Shown here piece by piece: positions 1 through 8,249 of a stretch of 64,000 nucleotides of DNA. The position numbers were made by a program, and so were the translations under genes. How positions within the stretch are numbered: the first letter of the stretch is position 1; every line of letters starts with the position of its first letter. Below the pieces are notes generated by a model that saw only the letters and a list, made by a program, of their open reading frames with translations, made no database searches and had not been told where the DNA came from. The stretch is from Treponema sp. (GTDB lineage: Bacteria > Spirochaetota > Spirochaetia > Treponematales > Treponemataceae), in contig JAFUTH010000014.1 of the NCBI GenBank assembly GCA_017484285.1, positions 186,001 through 250,000 on the forward strand. The letters are read 5' to 3'.

Positions 1-218
1 TGTCCGTTTTTGGCAAGACGCTCCATATCCTCGGGACGTGGGGGGCGAGGGCGGTGACCGTCGTTTTCTGCCAGCATTTCAAGGAACATTCGTGCTTCGT
101 TTCTTTCTCGATGTGTAATCATCATGTTGAGTGAAAGAATGACCCCCGCAAATACGAACATCTCGACAATCACGATTGAAAGAATAAATTTGATTTGAAG
201 TTGTTTTATTACTTTCAT
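1..218 (-). CDS. Sensor histidine kinase, N-terminal part (cut by window edge)
   Basis: The first 72 codons of a minus-strand gene run off the left edge. It begins with ATG at 218, 37 nt after the stop of the OmpR-type regulator gene, so the two form one unit. The visible protein starts MKVIKQLQIKF, has one membrane segment at about residues 9-33, then a charged stretch rich in Arg, Pro and Glu (about 50-65). A membrane-anchored protein directly behind an OmpR-family regulator is most often its sensor kinase, but no kinase domain lies in the window, so the call rests on context. It could also be another membrane signalling protein. Confidence 0.6.
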   Translation of the reverse strand, partial: MKVIKQLQIKFILSIVIVEMFVFAGVILSLNMMITHRERNEARMFLEMLAENDGHRPRPPRPEDMERLAKNG

Positions 219-255
219 TATTTTACTGCGCCCCCGTTTTTTTTGTAAGAAGATG

Positions 256-936
256 TTATCTTGTTTCGTCTTCGAGAGAATAGCCGATTCCTCGTGCCGT
301 TCTGATTCGGATTTTGACTTTAAGATTCTCAATCTTCTTTCGGATGAATGAGATATAGACTTCGACGTTGTTGTACTCAGCGTTTGAGTCGCCGCCCCAA
401 ATCTTTTCGATGAGCTGCTCTTTGGTGATAATCTGGTGGGGGTGCTCGAACAAGAGCGAGAGGATTTGGTATTCTTTGAGTGAGAGTTTGATGGCTTCGC
501 CGCGCTGAGACTGAAGCTCGCAGTTGTTTTTGCTGAGCGTTAAGTCGCCGAACGTGACTGATTCTTCTCTGAGCTCACCCTTGCGACGTGTCAAGGCGCG
601 CACGCGAGCGAGCAATTCATCGCTTGAGAACGGTTTTGTGAGATAATCATCCGCGCCCGAATCGAGACCGTTGATTTTGTCGGTCACTTCGTCTTTTGCG
701 GTCAACAAAAGCACGGGAACGTTATTGTGATTTTCGCGAAGAGTCTTTAGAATTGTGATGCCGTCAATTCCTGGAAGCATGATGTCAAGGATGATTGCAT
801 CATAAATCTGCGATTCCGCGTATTTAAGACCCTCTTTGCCATCGAGCACTGCATCAATGCTGATTCGATTCTTCTTGAAGATTTCAACGAGAGCTTGTGA
901 GAGACCTTCTTCGTCTTCTACCAGTAATACACGCAT
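256..936 (-). CDS. OmpR/PhoB-family response regulator
   Basis: A two-component response regulator of 226 residues, the usual length for the family. The receiver domain (1-115) has acidic residues E7, D8 and E9, phospho-acceptor D51 in LDIMLPG, T79 and K101 in LTKPF. The C-terminal winged-helix DNA-binding domain (about 125-222) has the typical GEAIKLSLKEYQILSLL and RGIGY segments. It should bind DNA when phosphorylated by the sensor encoded just downstream. The signal and target genes cannot be told from the sequence. ATG at 936 is preceded by GGAGGCATCCC, a good ribosome-binding site. Confidence 0.95.
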   Translation of the reverse strand: MRVLLVEDEEGLSQALVEIFKKNRISIDAVLDGKEGLKYAESQIYDAIILDIMLPGIDGITILKTLRENHNNVPVLLLTAKDEVTDKINGLDSGADDYLTKPFSSDELLARVRALTRRKGELREESVTFGDLTLSKNNCELQSQRGEAIKLSLKEYQILSLLFEHPHQIITKEQLIEKIWGGDSNAEYNNVEVYISFIRKKIENLKVKIRIRTARGIGYSLEDETR

Positions 937-1046
937 GGGATGCCTCCATAATTCATTTTATACAATCAGTATACACCGACATGTATTAGAGAATCTGAAA
1001 ATATCTTAAAATTAATCTGAAATTTTAAAAGCGAACTTTCGTTTTA

Positions 1047-1075
1047 TATACACTCGCCCCCTTTTCTTGTATAAT
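1047..1075 (+). promoter_or_regulatory. Promoter of icd with perfect -10 close to ATG
   Basis: TATAAT at 1070-1075 is a perfect -10 box; TATACA at 1047-1052 is a weak -35 at 17-bp spacing. Only 9 nt separate the -10 box from the icd ATG at 1085 and there is no Shine-Dalgarno sequence, so transcription should start within 3 nt of the start codon. Confidence 0.6.
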
Positions 1076-1084
1076 TCTCGCATT

Positions 1085-2284
1085 ATGGCAAAGATTCAGA
1101 TGAAAAACGCAATCGCCGAGCTTGACGGCGATGAAATGACGAGAGTTTTGTGGGCGGTTATCAAAGAAAAACTTCTTGAACCGTTCGTTGATTTGAAAAC
1201 CGAGTATTATGATTTGGGCTTGAAGCACCGCGACGACACCGATGATAAAGTCACCTACGAAAGCGCGGCGGCTATCAAACGGCTCGGCGTGGGCGTAAAA
1301 TGCGCCACAATCACTTCAAATGCAGCTCGCGTTAAAGAATACAACTTAAAGCAGCTCACCCGCTCGCCAAACGGCATTATCCGCGAAGAGCTTGACGGCA
1401 CGGTGTTCCGCGCTCCCATTTTTGTAAAAAACATTCAGTGCTCAGTCACGAGCTGGAAAAAGCCGATTGTGCTCGGTCGCCACGCGTACGGCGATGTCTA
1501 CAAAAACTGCGAAATCAAGACTGACCAGCCAGGAACGGCGGAACTCGTGTTCACAGGAAAAGACGGCACGGTTATCCGAAAGACAATCCAAGAGATGAAA
1601 GGACCTGGCATTTTGCAGGGAATTCACAACATGGATTCTTCAATCGAAAGTTTTGCGCGTTGCTGCTTCAATTACGCGCTCGACCAGAACATCAGCGTGT
1701 GGCTCGGCACAAAAGACACGATTTCAAAAACTTACGACGGCAATTTCAAAGAAATCTTCCAGCGCGTGTTCGACACCGAATTCAAAGAGAAGTTTGAGAA
1801 GGCAGGTCTTGAATATTTCTACACTTTGATTGACGATGCCGTTGCCCGTGTTATGAAAAGCGAAGGCGGCTTCTTGTGGGCGTGCAAAAACTACGACGGC
1901 GATGTCATGAGCGATATGATTGCCTCTGCGTGCGGCTCTTTAGCCATGATGACAAGCGTTCTCGTTTCCCCAGACGGAAAATACGAGTACGAAGCAAGCC
2001 ACGGCACGGTTCAAAAGCACTACTACCGCTACCAGAAAGGCGAAAAGACTTCGACAAACCCAGTCGCGCTCATTTTCGCCTGGACGGGTGCACTCGCAAA
2101 ACGCGCCGAACTCGACGGCACTCCCGAATTGGCTGACTTCGCCAAAAAACTCGAAAAAGCCACGCTCGATGTAATTGAATCGGGCGTAATGACAGGAGAT
2201 TTGGCTCGATTGGCAAACCCGCCCGCAAAACAAACGGTAAACAGTTGGGAATTTATTGATATTATCGCTGATAAACTGAAATAA
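1085..2284 (+). CDS. icd: NADP-dependent isocitrate dehydrogenase, eukaryote-type
   Basis: Oxidatively decarboxylates isocitrate to 2-oxoglutarate with NADP+. The 399 residues match the type II (eukaryotic cytosolic or mitochondrial) subfamily rather than the E. coli type: N-terminal AELDGDEMTRV, the substrate segment ATITSNAARVKEYNLKQ with SPNGIIREELDGTVFRAPI, and the NADP-binding segment HGTVQKHYYRYQKGEKTSTN near the C-terminus. ATG at 1085 is preferred over an in-frame TTG at 1067 because the TTG overlaps the -10 box. The gene is monocistronic; a palindromic element follows 8 bp after its stop. Treponemes usually have incomplete TCA cycles, so a role in glutamate and NADPH supply is likely (inference). 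Confidence 0.95.
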   Translation: MAKIQMKNAIAELDGDEMTRVLWAVIKEKLLEPFVDLKTEYYDLGLKHRDDTDDKVTYESAAAIKRLGVGVKCATITSNAARVKEYNLKQLTRSPNGIIREELDGTVFRAPIFVKNIQCSVTSWKKPIVLGRHAYGDVYKNCEIKTDQPGTAELVFTGKDGTVIRKTIQEMKGPGILQGIHNMDSSIESFARCCFNYALDQNISVWLGTKDTISKTYDGNFKEIFQRVFDTEFKEKFEKAGLEYFYTLIDDAVARVMKSEGGFLWACKNYDGDVMSDMIASACGSLAMMTSVLVSPDGKYEYEASHGTVQKHYYRYQKGEKTSTNPVALIFAWTGALAKRAELDGTPELADFAKKLEKATLDVIESGVMTGDLARLANPPAKQTVNSWEFIDIIADKLK

Positions 2285-2291
2285 ATGTATT

Positions 2292-2375
2292 GTCACACGG
2301 ATTCGATTTTGCTAACGCAAAATCAATTTTTATAAAGTGAAAGAAAAATCGTTAGATTTTTCGAATCCGTGTGAC
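2292..2375. repeat. Palindromic repeat family A, copy 1
   Basis: 84 bp bounded by inverted GTCACACGGATTCG and CGAATCCGTGTGAC. Inside are two hairpins: GATTTTGC-TAAC-GCAAAATC (2304-2323) and GAAAAATC-GTTA-GATTTTTC (about 2343-2362). The whole can fold as a three-way junction. It lies between the convergent ends of icd and the GGDEF gene and may stop transcription from both sides. Related copies are at 26821, 28651 and 33584. Confidence 0.85.
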
Positions 2376-2382
2376 TATTTTT

Positions 2383-2414
2383 CAATTTTCAGTTTTCAAC
2401 TTTCCGTTTTCTAA
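2383..2414. repeat. AT-rich repeat family C (TTTTCAATTTTCAGTTTTCA), copy 1
   Basis: A run of TTTTCA-type units, TTTTCAATTTTCAGTTTTCA followed by ACTTTCCGTTTTC, directly after the family A element. The same units, in one or the other orientation, occur at 6692-6722, 8877-8945 and 33562-33583. Function unknown. Confidence 0.55.
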
Positions 2415-3481
2415 AGTTCTTCTACCTTTTTATTCTGATAGTGCAGGCTCATAGCGATGGCATTTGCCGCCGTTATGAGCAAATCCATGTCGCTGTATTG
2501 CCAAATACGTATTTTTGATGATGAATCGGCGCGAATGTAGCCGAACACTTCGTCGTTGAACGCAATCGACGCGTAGACCGTTGACTTTATGCCCTGCTTT
2601 TCGCAGGTTTCAAGCAGCGTGCTTTGCCCAATATCCTTGAGGTGCGTGACGTCATTGAGATAGTAGCAGCCCAAGACGGGGCTGATTTCCTTTACAAAGA
2701 ATGGATCACCGATAAATTCAAATTCTTTTGTGCGAGACAGCGTGTAAACTTGCGAGAATATGAGTTTTTTGTCTGTTTGAATCGAAATGTGGTCAATCAT
2801 GAGCGTTGAGCTGAGGAACGAGAACACGTTTTTGATTCCCTCTGCGAGATTTGGGCTCTCGTTTATCATCTTGAAAATCTCGGTGTGCAGCTGCATTGAC
2901 GAAATTGTCGTGTCGTTTGACCCGTGCAATTTGATGTTCTTGTGTTTTTCCTCGAGGTAGATGATGAAGCAGTTCCGCCCCTTTATTTTGCCACGGTAGA
3001 GCGCTTTGTCGGTCGTCTCGAATAATTCTTCGTAGGTTTGTGCGTCTTTTGGAAAGCGTGAAAGCCCGAGCGTGCACGTGATGTACAGATTTGGAAACTC
3101 CGGAGAAGTTTTTCCGTCGATAGAGCGGAGCACTTCGCGGCATAACGACCAGACGGCATCGTAGTCGGTGATGCCTTCGATGACGACCATGAATTCATCG
3201 CCGCCGAAACGCCCGAGCACGGCACGCTCCCCAAACGCATTTTTGAGATTTGTCGCAAAGAACGAGATGATTTTGTCGCCCGCTGAATGACCGTAATTGT
3301 CATTTACGTGCTTGAAGTTGTCGATGTCGATGAGGGCAAAACTGAACGGCGTACCTGTTTCGATAAGGTGTTTTGTGTATGAGATTATGACATCGCGTGC
3401 GTATAAGCCCGTTAACGAATCAGTTTGATTTTGTAAACTCTTAAAAAAATCTCTGTTCATTTCTTTATCATCTTCCACCAT
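2411..3481 (-). CDS. GGDEF (diguanylate cyclase) protein with C-terminal GAF-like domain
   Basis: A soluble protein of 356 residues predicted to make cyclic di-GMP. Near the N-terminus come DSLTGLYAR and the metal-binding ALIDIDNFKHVNDNYGH; the active-site loop GRFGGDEF is intact. The catalytic domain ends near CFIIYLEEKH (about 185). The last 150 residues look like a GAF sensor domain. No RxxD inhibitory site precedes the GGDEF loop and there is no membrane segment. The gene at 29895 encodes a full-length paralogue. ATG 3481 is preferred to GTG 3496, because the promoter -10 box overlaps the codons between them. Confidence 0.9.
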   Translation of the reverse strand: MVEDDKEMNRDFFKSLQNQTDSLTGLYARDVIISYTKHLIETGTPFSFALIDIDNFKHVNDNYGHSAGDKIISFFATNLKNAFGERAVLGRFGGDEFMVVIEGITDYDAVWSLCREVLRSIDGKTSPEFPNLYITCTLGLSRFPKDAQTYEELFETTDKALYRGKIKGRNCFIIYLEEKHKNIKLHGSNDTTISSMQLHTEIFKMINESPNLAEGIKNVFSFLSSTLMIDHISIQTDKKLIFSQVYTLSRTKEFEFIGDPFFVKEISPVLGCYYLNDVTHLKDIGQSTLLETCEKQGIKSTVYASIAFNDEVFGYIRADSSSKIRIWQYSDMDLLITAANAIAMSLHYQNKKVEEL

Positions 3482-3486
3482 CGGAA

Positions 3487-3516
3487 ATTCTATCACGGGT
3501 GTCGTAAATTCGTCAA
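3487..3516 (-). promoter_or_regulatory. Promoter of the GGDEF-GAF gene
   Basis: On the minus strand TTGACG (3511-3516) and TAGAAT (3487-3492) are separated by 18 bp. The -10 box ends 5 nt before ATG 3481 and no Shine-Dalgarno sequence is visible, predicting a leaderless or almost leaderless mRNA. Confidence 0.65.
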
Positions 3517-3549
3517 TTTTTTTTTCGTGAGCATTTTCTTATGCGAAGA

Positions 3550-4314
3550 TTACTGGTCTTGCGGTGGATTGGGTTCGTTCTCGCTATTTTCTTGCTCTGG
3601 TGGAGTGGGAGAGGGCACGGGCTCTTCCCGTTTTTTGTCCGAAAGCGTTAATTTTCCTGTGATGCTGAGAATTCCCGATGGACTGAGCGATACTTTTAAT
3701 GCTCCTGCATATTCTTTTTCGGCGGTTTCGGCACTTGTATCTTGCTTGTACGTTTTTTCTACTTCGGGGGGGGCGTCGTCTGTTTCATCGCTCGATTTTG
3801 CTTCTGATTCTTTTTTTTCTGCTTCTGGTTTTGTCTCACCGGGTTCTGCAATAAAAAAAGCGGTTTGCACGTCCAGGAGACCTTTTTCATCGGTCTCAAT
3901 TTTGTAGTCAATGCCACGATGAGAAAAGGTGATGGTTATTTTCTTTTTGTCTGCCTGTACCGTGAAATTGTCGTTTTCGAGAAGCGTGAACGGAGAGACT
4001 GCGAACAGAAAAAGCGAGCGAAGTCCTTTTGGTGCCTGTTTTATTTTTCCTGTCGTGTCGAAACTGATTGCACGGAATTCTTTTGTGCTGTGTTTTGCCG
4101 ATGCTCCTGAAACTGCATCAAAGCTGTCTTTGTATGTGGAAGTTGTGTTTTTCCAGTGGAAATAGTTCTTTTTGTCTGGTGCGCGCGTGTTGAGTCGGAA
4201 ATCAATCTTCACATATTCGGTTTTGTTTTTCCCCGTGGTCGTTGCGCTGTATCCAAAGCCGGAGATAAAAACTGAAGTTAAAAAAACAAACAAAAATCTG
4301 CGGAAGTCTGCCAT
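3550..4314 (-). CDS. Exported protein of unknown function
   Basis: Not recognised. The 254-residue protein has a signal peptide (MADFRRFLFVFLTSVFISG, cleavage probably near FGYSA-TTT), so it is periplasmic or surface-located. The middle has alternating hydrophobic and polar stretches suggesting beta strands. Between about residues 155 and 190 and again at the end it is rich in Glu, Pro, Ser and Lys (low complexity). ATG 4314 is preferred over ATG 4323 because the signal peptide then has the usual length, but neither has a good ribosome-binding site. It is a lone gene, divergent from sufC. Confidence 0.6.
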   Translation of the reverse strand: MADFRRFLFVFLTSVFISGFGYSATTTGKNKTEYVKIDFRLNTRAPDKKNYFHWKNTTSTYKDSFDAVSGASAKHSTKEFRAISFDTTGKIKQAPKGLRSLFLFAVSPFTLLENDNFTVQADKKKITITFSHRGIDYKIETDEKGLLDVQTAFFIAEPGETKPEAEKKESEAKSSDETDDAPPEVEKTYKQDTSAETAEKEYAGALKVSLSPSGILSITGKLTLSDKKREEPVPSPTPPEQENSENEPNPPQDQ

Positions 4315-4377
4315 GCTGAGCATAGTATCACGTTGCAGAAAAAAGTGCGAGTATTTTTAGTGATGAGTCGATAGTAT

Positions 4378-4403
4378 AAAACCCATGCGGACGCTAGGTA
4401 AAA
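4378..4403. promoter_or_regulatory. Candidate Fe-S operator upstream of sufC
   Basis: Core ACCCA-N9-TAGGT (4381-4399) flanked by AAA and AAAA. It matches 18 of 26 positions with the element at 8945-8970 upstream of sufS, including identical ends AAAACC and CTAGGTAAAA. It lies 16 bp upstream of the sufC -35 box. An IscR/Rrf2-like iron-sulphur regulator is the natural candidate to bind it, but no such gene is in the window. Confidence 0.6.
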
Positions 4404-4415
4404 AAACATTTTTCA

Positions 4416-4444
4416 TTGTCGAAACGGCTTAAATTCGGTATATT
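4416..4444 (+). promoter_or_regulatory. sufC promoter, leaderless arrangement
   Basis: TTGTCG (4416-4421), 17 bp, TATATT (4439-4444), then 6 nt to ATG 4451. There is no Shine-Dalgarno sequence before sufC. The predicted transcription start falls on the start codon. Confidence 0.65.
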
Positions 4445-4450
4445 TTTTTC

Positions 4451-5200
4451 ATGGCTAATTTACGCAATTTACTTGAAATCCAAAACTTGAATGTTGATAT
4501 AGAAAAAAAGCATGTCATTGACGGCGTGAACCTCGTCGTAAATCCGGGCGAAACGCATGTCCTCATGGGACCGAACGGAGCGGGAAAAAGCACACTCGGT
4601 TACACGATTATGGGAAACCCGCGCTACACGGTGAGCGGTGGAAAAATTTTCTTTGACGGCGAGGACATCACGGAGTTTGGCGCGGACAAACGAGCCGCAA
4701 AAGGCATTTTCCTTTCGTTTCAGGCTCCGCTTGAAGTTCCGGGAATCTCGCTCGAAAGTTTCATTCGCACGGCTTTGCAGCAGCGCACGGGCGAGCGCGT
4801 AAAGCTCTTCCAGTTCCAAAAACAGCTCAAAGAAACGATGAAACTCCTTCACATGGACGAAAGCTACGCGAGCCGCGATTTAAATGTGGGATTTTCGGGC
4901 GGCGAGCGAAAAAAGAGCGAGATTTTGCAGCTTTTAATGCTTTCTCCAAAACTTGCGATTCTCGACGAAACGGACAGTGGACTTGATGTTGACGCGGTGC
5001 GCACGGTCTCAAAGGGAATCGAAGAATACCAAAAACGCATGAACGGCGCATTGATTATCATCACGCACTCAACGAAGATTCTTGAAAGCCTCCATGTCGA
5101 TAAAACGCACATTCTCGTCAAGGGCAAAATCATCAAAGAGGGCGACGGAAGTCTTGTCGAAGAAATCAACGCGAACGGATTCGAGCAGTTTATCAATTAA
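4451..5200 (+). CDS. sufC: SufC, ATPase of the SUF Fe-S cluster assembly complex
   Basis: ABC-type ATPase that drives the SufBCD scaffold in iron-sulphur cluster assembly. 249 residues, normal for SufC. Seen: Walker A GPNGAGKST (40-48), Q-loop Q91, signature FSGGERKKSE (148-157), Walker B ending LDETDSGLDVDA (171-182, the SufC-specific form) and switch His206. It is the first gene of sufC-sufB-sufD. The gap to sufB is filled by a repeat element. No SUF accessory gene lies between the promoter and sufC. Confidence 0.97.
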   Translation: MANLRNLLEIQNLNVDIEKKHVIDGVNLVVNPGETHVLMGPNGAGKSTLGYTIMGNPRYTVSGGKIFFDGEDITEFGADKRAAKGIFLSFQAPLEVPGISLESFIRTALQQRTGERVKLFQFQKQLKETMKLLHMDESYASRDLNVGFSGGERKKSEILQLLMLSPKLAILDETDSGLDVDAVRTVSKGIEEYQKRMNGALIIITHSTKILESLHVDKTHILVKGKIIKEGDGSLVEEINANGFEQFIN

Positions 5201-5205
5201 AATTT

Positions 5206-5277
5206 CTCACAGAGCTTAAGAGCGCACAGAGATTCTTTGTGCGATGGCTCTGTGAACTCTGTGTTCTCTGTGAGGGA
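5206..5277. repeat. Palindromic repeat family B, copy 1 (sufC-sufB gap)
   Basis: The element begins CTCACAGAGC and ends with CTCTGTGAGG, which form an outer stem; inside, CGCACA pairs with TGTGCG (5223-5246). Its right end carries GTGAGGGAT, the only ribosome-binding-like sequence before sufB. A relative with the same ends lies at 24979-25111. Confidence 0.7.
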
Positions 5278-5284
5278 TAAAACA

Positions 5285-6691
5285 ATGGAAAACGAAAAAT
5301 TCAACATAAAAAGCATGGCTGACTCTCCCTACGATTTCCGCTACGAGGAGAAGGGCTTTTACCGAAACAAGCAGGGGCTTACCCCCGAAATCGTCGCGAA
5401 GCTTTCCGACGACAAGAACGACCCCGACTGGATGCGCGAATTCCGCCAGAACGCGCTCAAAATCTACAACGAGCTTCGTGTTCCTGACTGGGGGCCTGAC
5501 ATTTCTGGCTTGAACATCGATGAAATCGCGACTTATGTGCGTCCGAACACGAAGATGCAGGGCAAGTGGGAGGATGTTCCTGAGGACATCAAGGACACTT
5601 TTGAAAAACTCGGAATCCCAGAGGCGGAGCGAACGAGCCTTGCGGGGGTGGGTGCGCAGTATGACAGTGAGCTTGTCTATCATAATTTGCAGGACGAGGT
5701 TGCAAAGCAGGGGGTCATCTACACGGACTTTGAAAGCTCCCTGCGCGGTGAGTATGCGGACATGGTTCGCGAGCATTTCATGCAGCTCGTAAAGCCGAAC
5801 GACCACAAATTCGCGGCTCTGCACGGGGCGGTCTGGAGTGGCGGGTCGTTCGTCTATGTGCCGAAAAATGTCAAGGTCGAGATTCCCTTGCAGTCCTATT
5901 TCCGTCTGAACGCAAAGGGCGCGGGGCAGTTCGAGCATACGCTTATCATCGTGGACGAGGGCGCGGACTTGCACTTCATCGAGGGCTGTTCCGCCCCCAA
6001 ATACAATGTCGCCAACCTTCACGCGGGCTGCGTTGAGCTGTATGTCAAGAAGGGGGCGCACCTTCGCTATTCCACCGTGGAAAACTGGTCGAAGAACATG
6101 TACAACCTCAACACCAAGAGAGCTAGAGTGGAAGAGGGCGGCTCAATCGAATGGGTCTCAGGCTCGTTCGGAAGCCACATTTCCTATCTCTATCCACAGA
6201 GCGACTTGATTGGTCGCGGTGCGCGGGCTGAGTTTACGGGAGTCACCTTCGCGGGCGAGGGGCAGAACCTTGACACGGGCGCAAAAATGGTGCACATCGC
6301 CCCTGCCACCACGAGCGTCATCACCACGAAGTCGCTCTCAAAGTCGGGCGGCATCTCCACCTACCGAAGCGCAATCTACATCGGAAAGGAAGCGGCGGGG
6401 AGCAAGGCGAGCGTCAGTTGCGAAAGCCTCATGCTCGACAACATCTCCCGAAGCGACACCGTTCCCGCCATGGACATCCACACCGACGACTGCGATGTCG
6501 GCCACGAAGCGAAAATCGGCAGAATCTCAAACGACGCGGTGTTTTACCTGATGAGCCGCGGAATCAGCGAGGAGGAAGCGCGCACGATGATAGTCTCAGG
6601 CTTCGCCAACCCCGTGAGCAAGGAACTCCCGCTCGAATACGCCGTCGAGATGAACAATTTGATACGGCTGGAGATGAAAGGCTCGCTGTAA
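5285..6691 (+). CDS. sufB: SufB, Fe-S cluster scaffold protein
   Basis: Scaffold subunit of SufBCD on which Fe-S clusters are built with sulphur from SufS. 468 residues, normal for SufB. Typical segments: FAALHGAVWSGGSFVYVPKN with the beta-helix core, ENWSKNMYNLNTKRA, GSFGSHISYLYPQ, and the C-terminal SRGISEEEARTMIVSGF. ATG 5285 is chosen over in-frame TTG 5237, which lies inside the repeat element; GAGGG precedes the ATG by 8 nt. The middle of the gene is more GC-rich at third positions than its neighbours, which may only reflect expression level. Confidence 0.97.
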   Translation: MENEKFNIKSMADSPYDFRYEEKGFYRNKQGLTPEIVAKLSDDKNDPDWMREFRQNALKIYNELRVPDWGPDISGLNIDEIATYVRPNTKMQGKWEDVPEDIKDTFEKLGIPEAERTSLAGVGAQYDSELVYHNLQDEVAKQGVIYTDFESSLRGEYADMVREHFMQLVKPNDHKFAALHGAVWSGGSFVYVPKNVKVEIPLQSYFRLNAKGAGQFEHTLIIVDEGADLHFIEGCSAPKYNVANLHAGCVELYVKKGAHLRYSTVENWSKNMYNLNTKRARVEEGGSIEWVSGSFGSHISYLYPQSDLIGRGARAEFTGVTFAGEGQNLDTGAKMVHIAPATTSVITTKSLSKSGGISTYRSAIYIGKEAAGSKASVSCESLMLDNISRSDTVPAMDIHTDDCDVGHEAKIGRISNDAVFYLMSRGISEEEARTMIVSGFANPVSKELPLEYAVEMNNLIRLEMKGSL

Positions 6692-6722
6692 ACGGAAAAT
6701 GGAACGTTGAAAACTGAAAATG
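6692..6722. repeat. AT-rich repeat family C, copy 2 (sufB-sufD gap)
   Basis: AACGGAAAATGGAACGTTGA followed by AAACTGAAAATGGGAG fills the gap between sufB and sufD. It is a reverse-orientation relative of the units at 2383-2414. Its right end merges with the GGGAG ribosome-binding site of sufD. Confidence 0.5.
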
Positions 6723-6732
6723 GGAGAATTGT

Positions 6733-7824
6733 ATGGCTGAGGCAAAACGATTTGAAAATATAAACCGCATCCCCGCGCTTACGTGGAACTGGCTCAAAAT
6801 GAACCGCGATTCGGCTGAGATTGTGCCACCGGGCTTTTTTGAGCCTGAAATCCGCTCGATTCCGAAAGGCTTTTCGGTGATACGCGAGGGTGCGATTGAC
6901 CTTGCGACTTTTCCGGCGCTCAAAGCGGGAATCGGCGAGGAACTTTCTGACTATCTTGAAAAAAATGTGTTCAAGGGCGTGGGGCAAATCATCACGCTTG
7001 AAGAGAGCAGCGAGCAGCCTTTCGTGCTTTCGTTCAATCCGGCGGAATCTTCAAAATCAGCGGGCGGGGTAGAGAGCATTGCCGCATCGCAAATCATCTA
7101 TGCGCGGGCGAACACCGAGGGCACGGTGATTTTCGTGTACGAGGGCGGCGCGGATTCTTCAAAAATCGACTCGTTTATCCGCACGCGCGTGTATGCCGAG
7201 GAAAATGCGAAAATTCACGTCATCAAAGTGCAACTCTTGGGAAAAAATCAGAATCAGATTGACGAGACGAGCGTTTTGGTAAAAGAAAACGCGCTCGTTC
7301 ACTTTACGCAGATTGAGCTGGGCGGAAATCATGTCAATTCTGGTCTTTACACCGAGCTTTCAGAGCACAAGGCGCGGTTTAAGAGCGAGCTTGCGTTTAT
7401 CGCAAACGGTGAGCAGCATTTCGACATCAATCACGCAGTCATTCACACGGGGAGCGAGACCGACACAAAAATGCTCGTAAAGGGCGTTGTTGACGGAAAC
7501 GCGCTCAAAAATTATCGCGGCACGATAGACTTTAAGCGCGGTTGCTACGGGGCAACGGGCGACGAGCAGGAAGAAACGCTCCTCATGAGCCGCACTGCCG
7601 TGAACAAATCGATTCCGATGATTCTCTGCGACGAAGAAAATGTAAGCGGTACGCACGGCGCAACCCTCGGGCGGCTGGGCGCGGAAGAACTCTTTTACAT
7701 GCAGAGCCGAGGAATCAGCGAGGAAGAAGCGAAAAAAATGATGACGCGGGCGAAGGTCACGAGCGTGGCGAGCCTCATTCCCGATGAGCGAGTGCGTGAG
7801 AAGATAGAAGCGTTCTTGGGATAA
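6733..7824 (+). CDS. sufD: SufD, Fe-S cluster assembly protein
   Basis: Partner of SufB in the SufBCD scaffold, with roles in iron acquisition and complex integrity. 363 residues; the N-terminal half is variable, while the C-terminal half shares the SufBD beta-helix: YRGTIDFKRGCYGATGDEQE, the conserved MILCDEENVSGTHGATLGR with the cluster-site His, and a C-terminal SRGISEEEAKKMM repeated from SufB. GGGAG 6 nt upstream sets ATG 6733. It ends 1 bp from the stop of the convergent XRE gene. No sufE or sufU follows. Confidence 0.94.
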   Translation: MAEAKRFENINRIPALTWNWLKMNRDSAEIVPPGFFEPEIRSIPKGFSVIREGAIDLATFPALKAGIGEELSDYLEKNVFKGVGQIITLEESSEQPFVLSFNPAESSKSAGGVESIAASQIIYARANTEGTVIFVYEGGADSSKIDSFIRTRVYAEENAKIHVIKVQLLGKNQNQIDETSVLVKENALVHFTQIELGGNHVNSGLYTELSEHKARFKSELAFIANGEQHFDINHAVIHTGSETDTKMLVKGVVDGNALKNYRGTIDFKRGCYGATGDEQEETLLMSRTAVNKSIPMILCDEENVSGTHGATLGRLGAEELFYMQSRGISEEEAKKMMTRAKVTSVASLIPDERVREKIEAFLG

Positions 7825-7825
7825 G

Positions 7826-8167
7826 CTAGTGCTCGATTTTGAATTTGAGGTCGTGCAGTGCTTTTGAAACGGCGGTTTGCACGGCTGAATTCACAGTCTC
7901 GCTAACGATTTCAAATTGATTGCTGGTGAGTTTGTCTTCGAGAATGTAATCTTCGATTTCTGTTTTGAAAAGTTCTGCTGGCGGAACTTTTACGGCATTT
8001 GCAATCTCGAAAATCAAGTCGAAAGACGGTTTTGTCATTCCGCACTCGATATTTCCGATTGTTCCGTTTGATACATCACATAGCTCTGCTAATTTTGCTT
8101 GCGAAAGTCCGGCTCTTTTCCTGAAGAATTTCATGTTAGCAACAAAGCTTTCCTGATACGCAGTCAT
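7826..8167 (-). CDS. XRE-family helix-turn-helix regulator
   Basis: A 113-residue DNA-binding protein. The HTH occupies about residues 8-62: FFRKRAGLSQAKLAELCDVS, then NGTIGNIECGMTKPSFDLIFEIANA. The remaining 50 residues are a helical tail with no known domain, perhaps for dimerisation. It sits between sufD and an exported-protein gene but reads against suf, so a regulatory link is not implied. ATG 8167 is preferred over GTG 8212: CATAAT (8174-8179, minus strand) ends exactly 6 nt before ATG 8167 and there is no ribosome-binding site, the same layout as the second XRE gene at 45660. Confidence 0.85.
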   Translation of the reverse strand: MTAYQESFVANMKFFRKRAGLSQAKLAELCDVSNGTIGNIECGMTKPSFDLIFEIANAVKVPPAELFKTEIEDYILEDKLTSNQFEIVSETVNSAVQTAVSKALHDLKFKIEH

Positions 8168-8249
8168 GCGCCCATTATGAATGAGAAAAATGTAATTTGA
8201 TACAGAGCGCAAGCGAGTGACAGGATTTGTGAATACTCAGTTTAAATGA

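Noticed and set aside
1067..1084. TTG start adding six residues to isocitrate dehydrogenase
   Set aside because: The TTG overlaps the -10 box; ATG 1085 matches the family start.
1940..2296. Long minus-strand frame inside icd
   Set aside because: Shadow of the icd codon pattern on the opposite strand; no start signal or family resemblance.
5237..5284. Longer SufB start at TTG
   Set aside because: The extra 16 residues are encoded by the repeat element and are not SufB-like.
7826..8167. XRE gene as the regulator of suf
   Set aside because: It is convergent with sufD, its promoter lacks the shared suf element, and XRE proteins are not known Fe-S sensors; nothing in the sequence supports the link.
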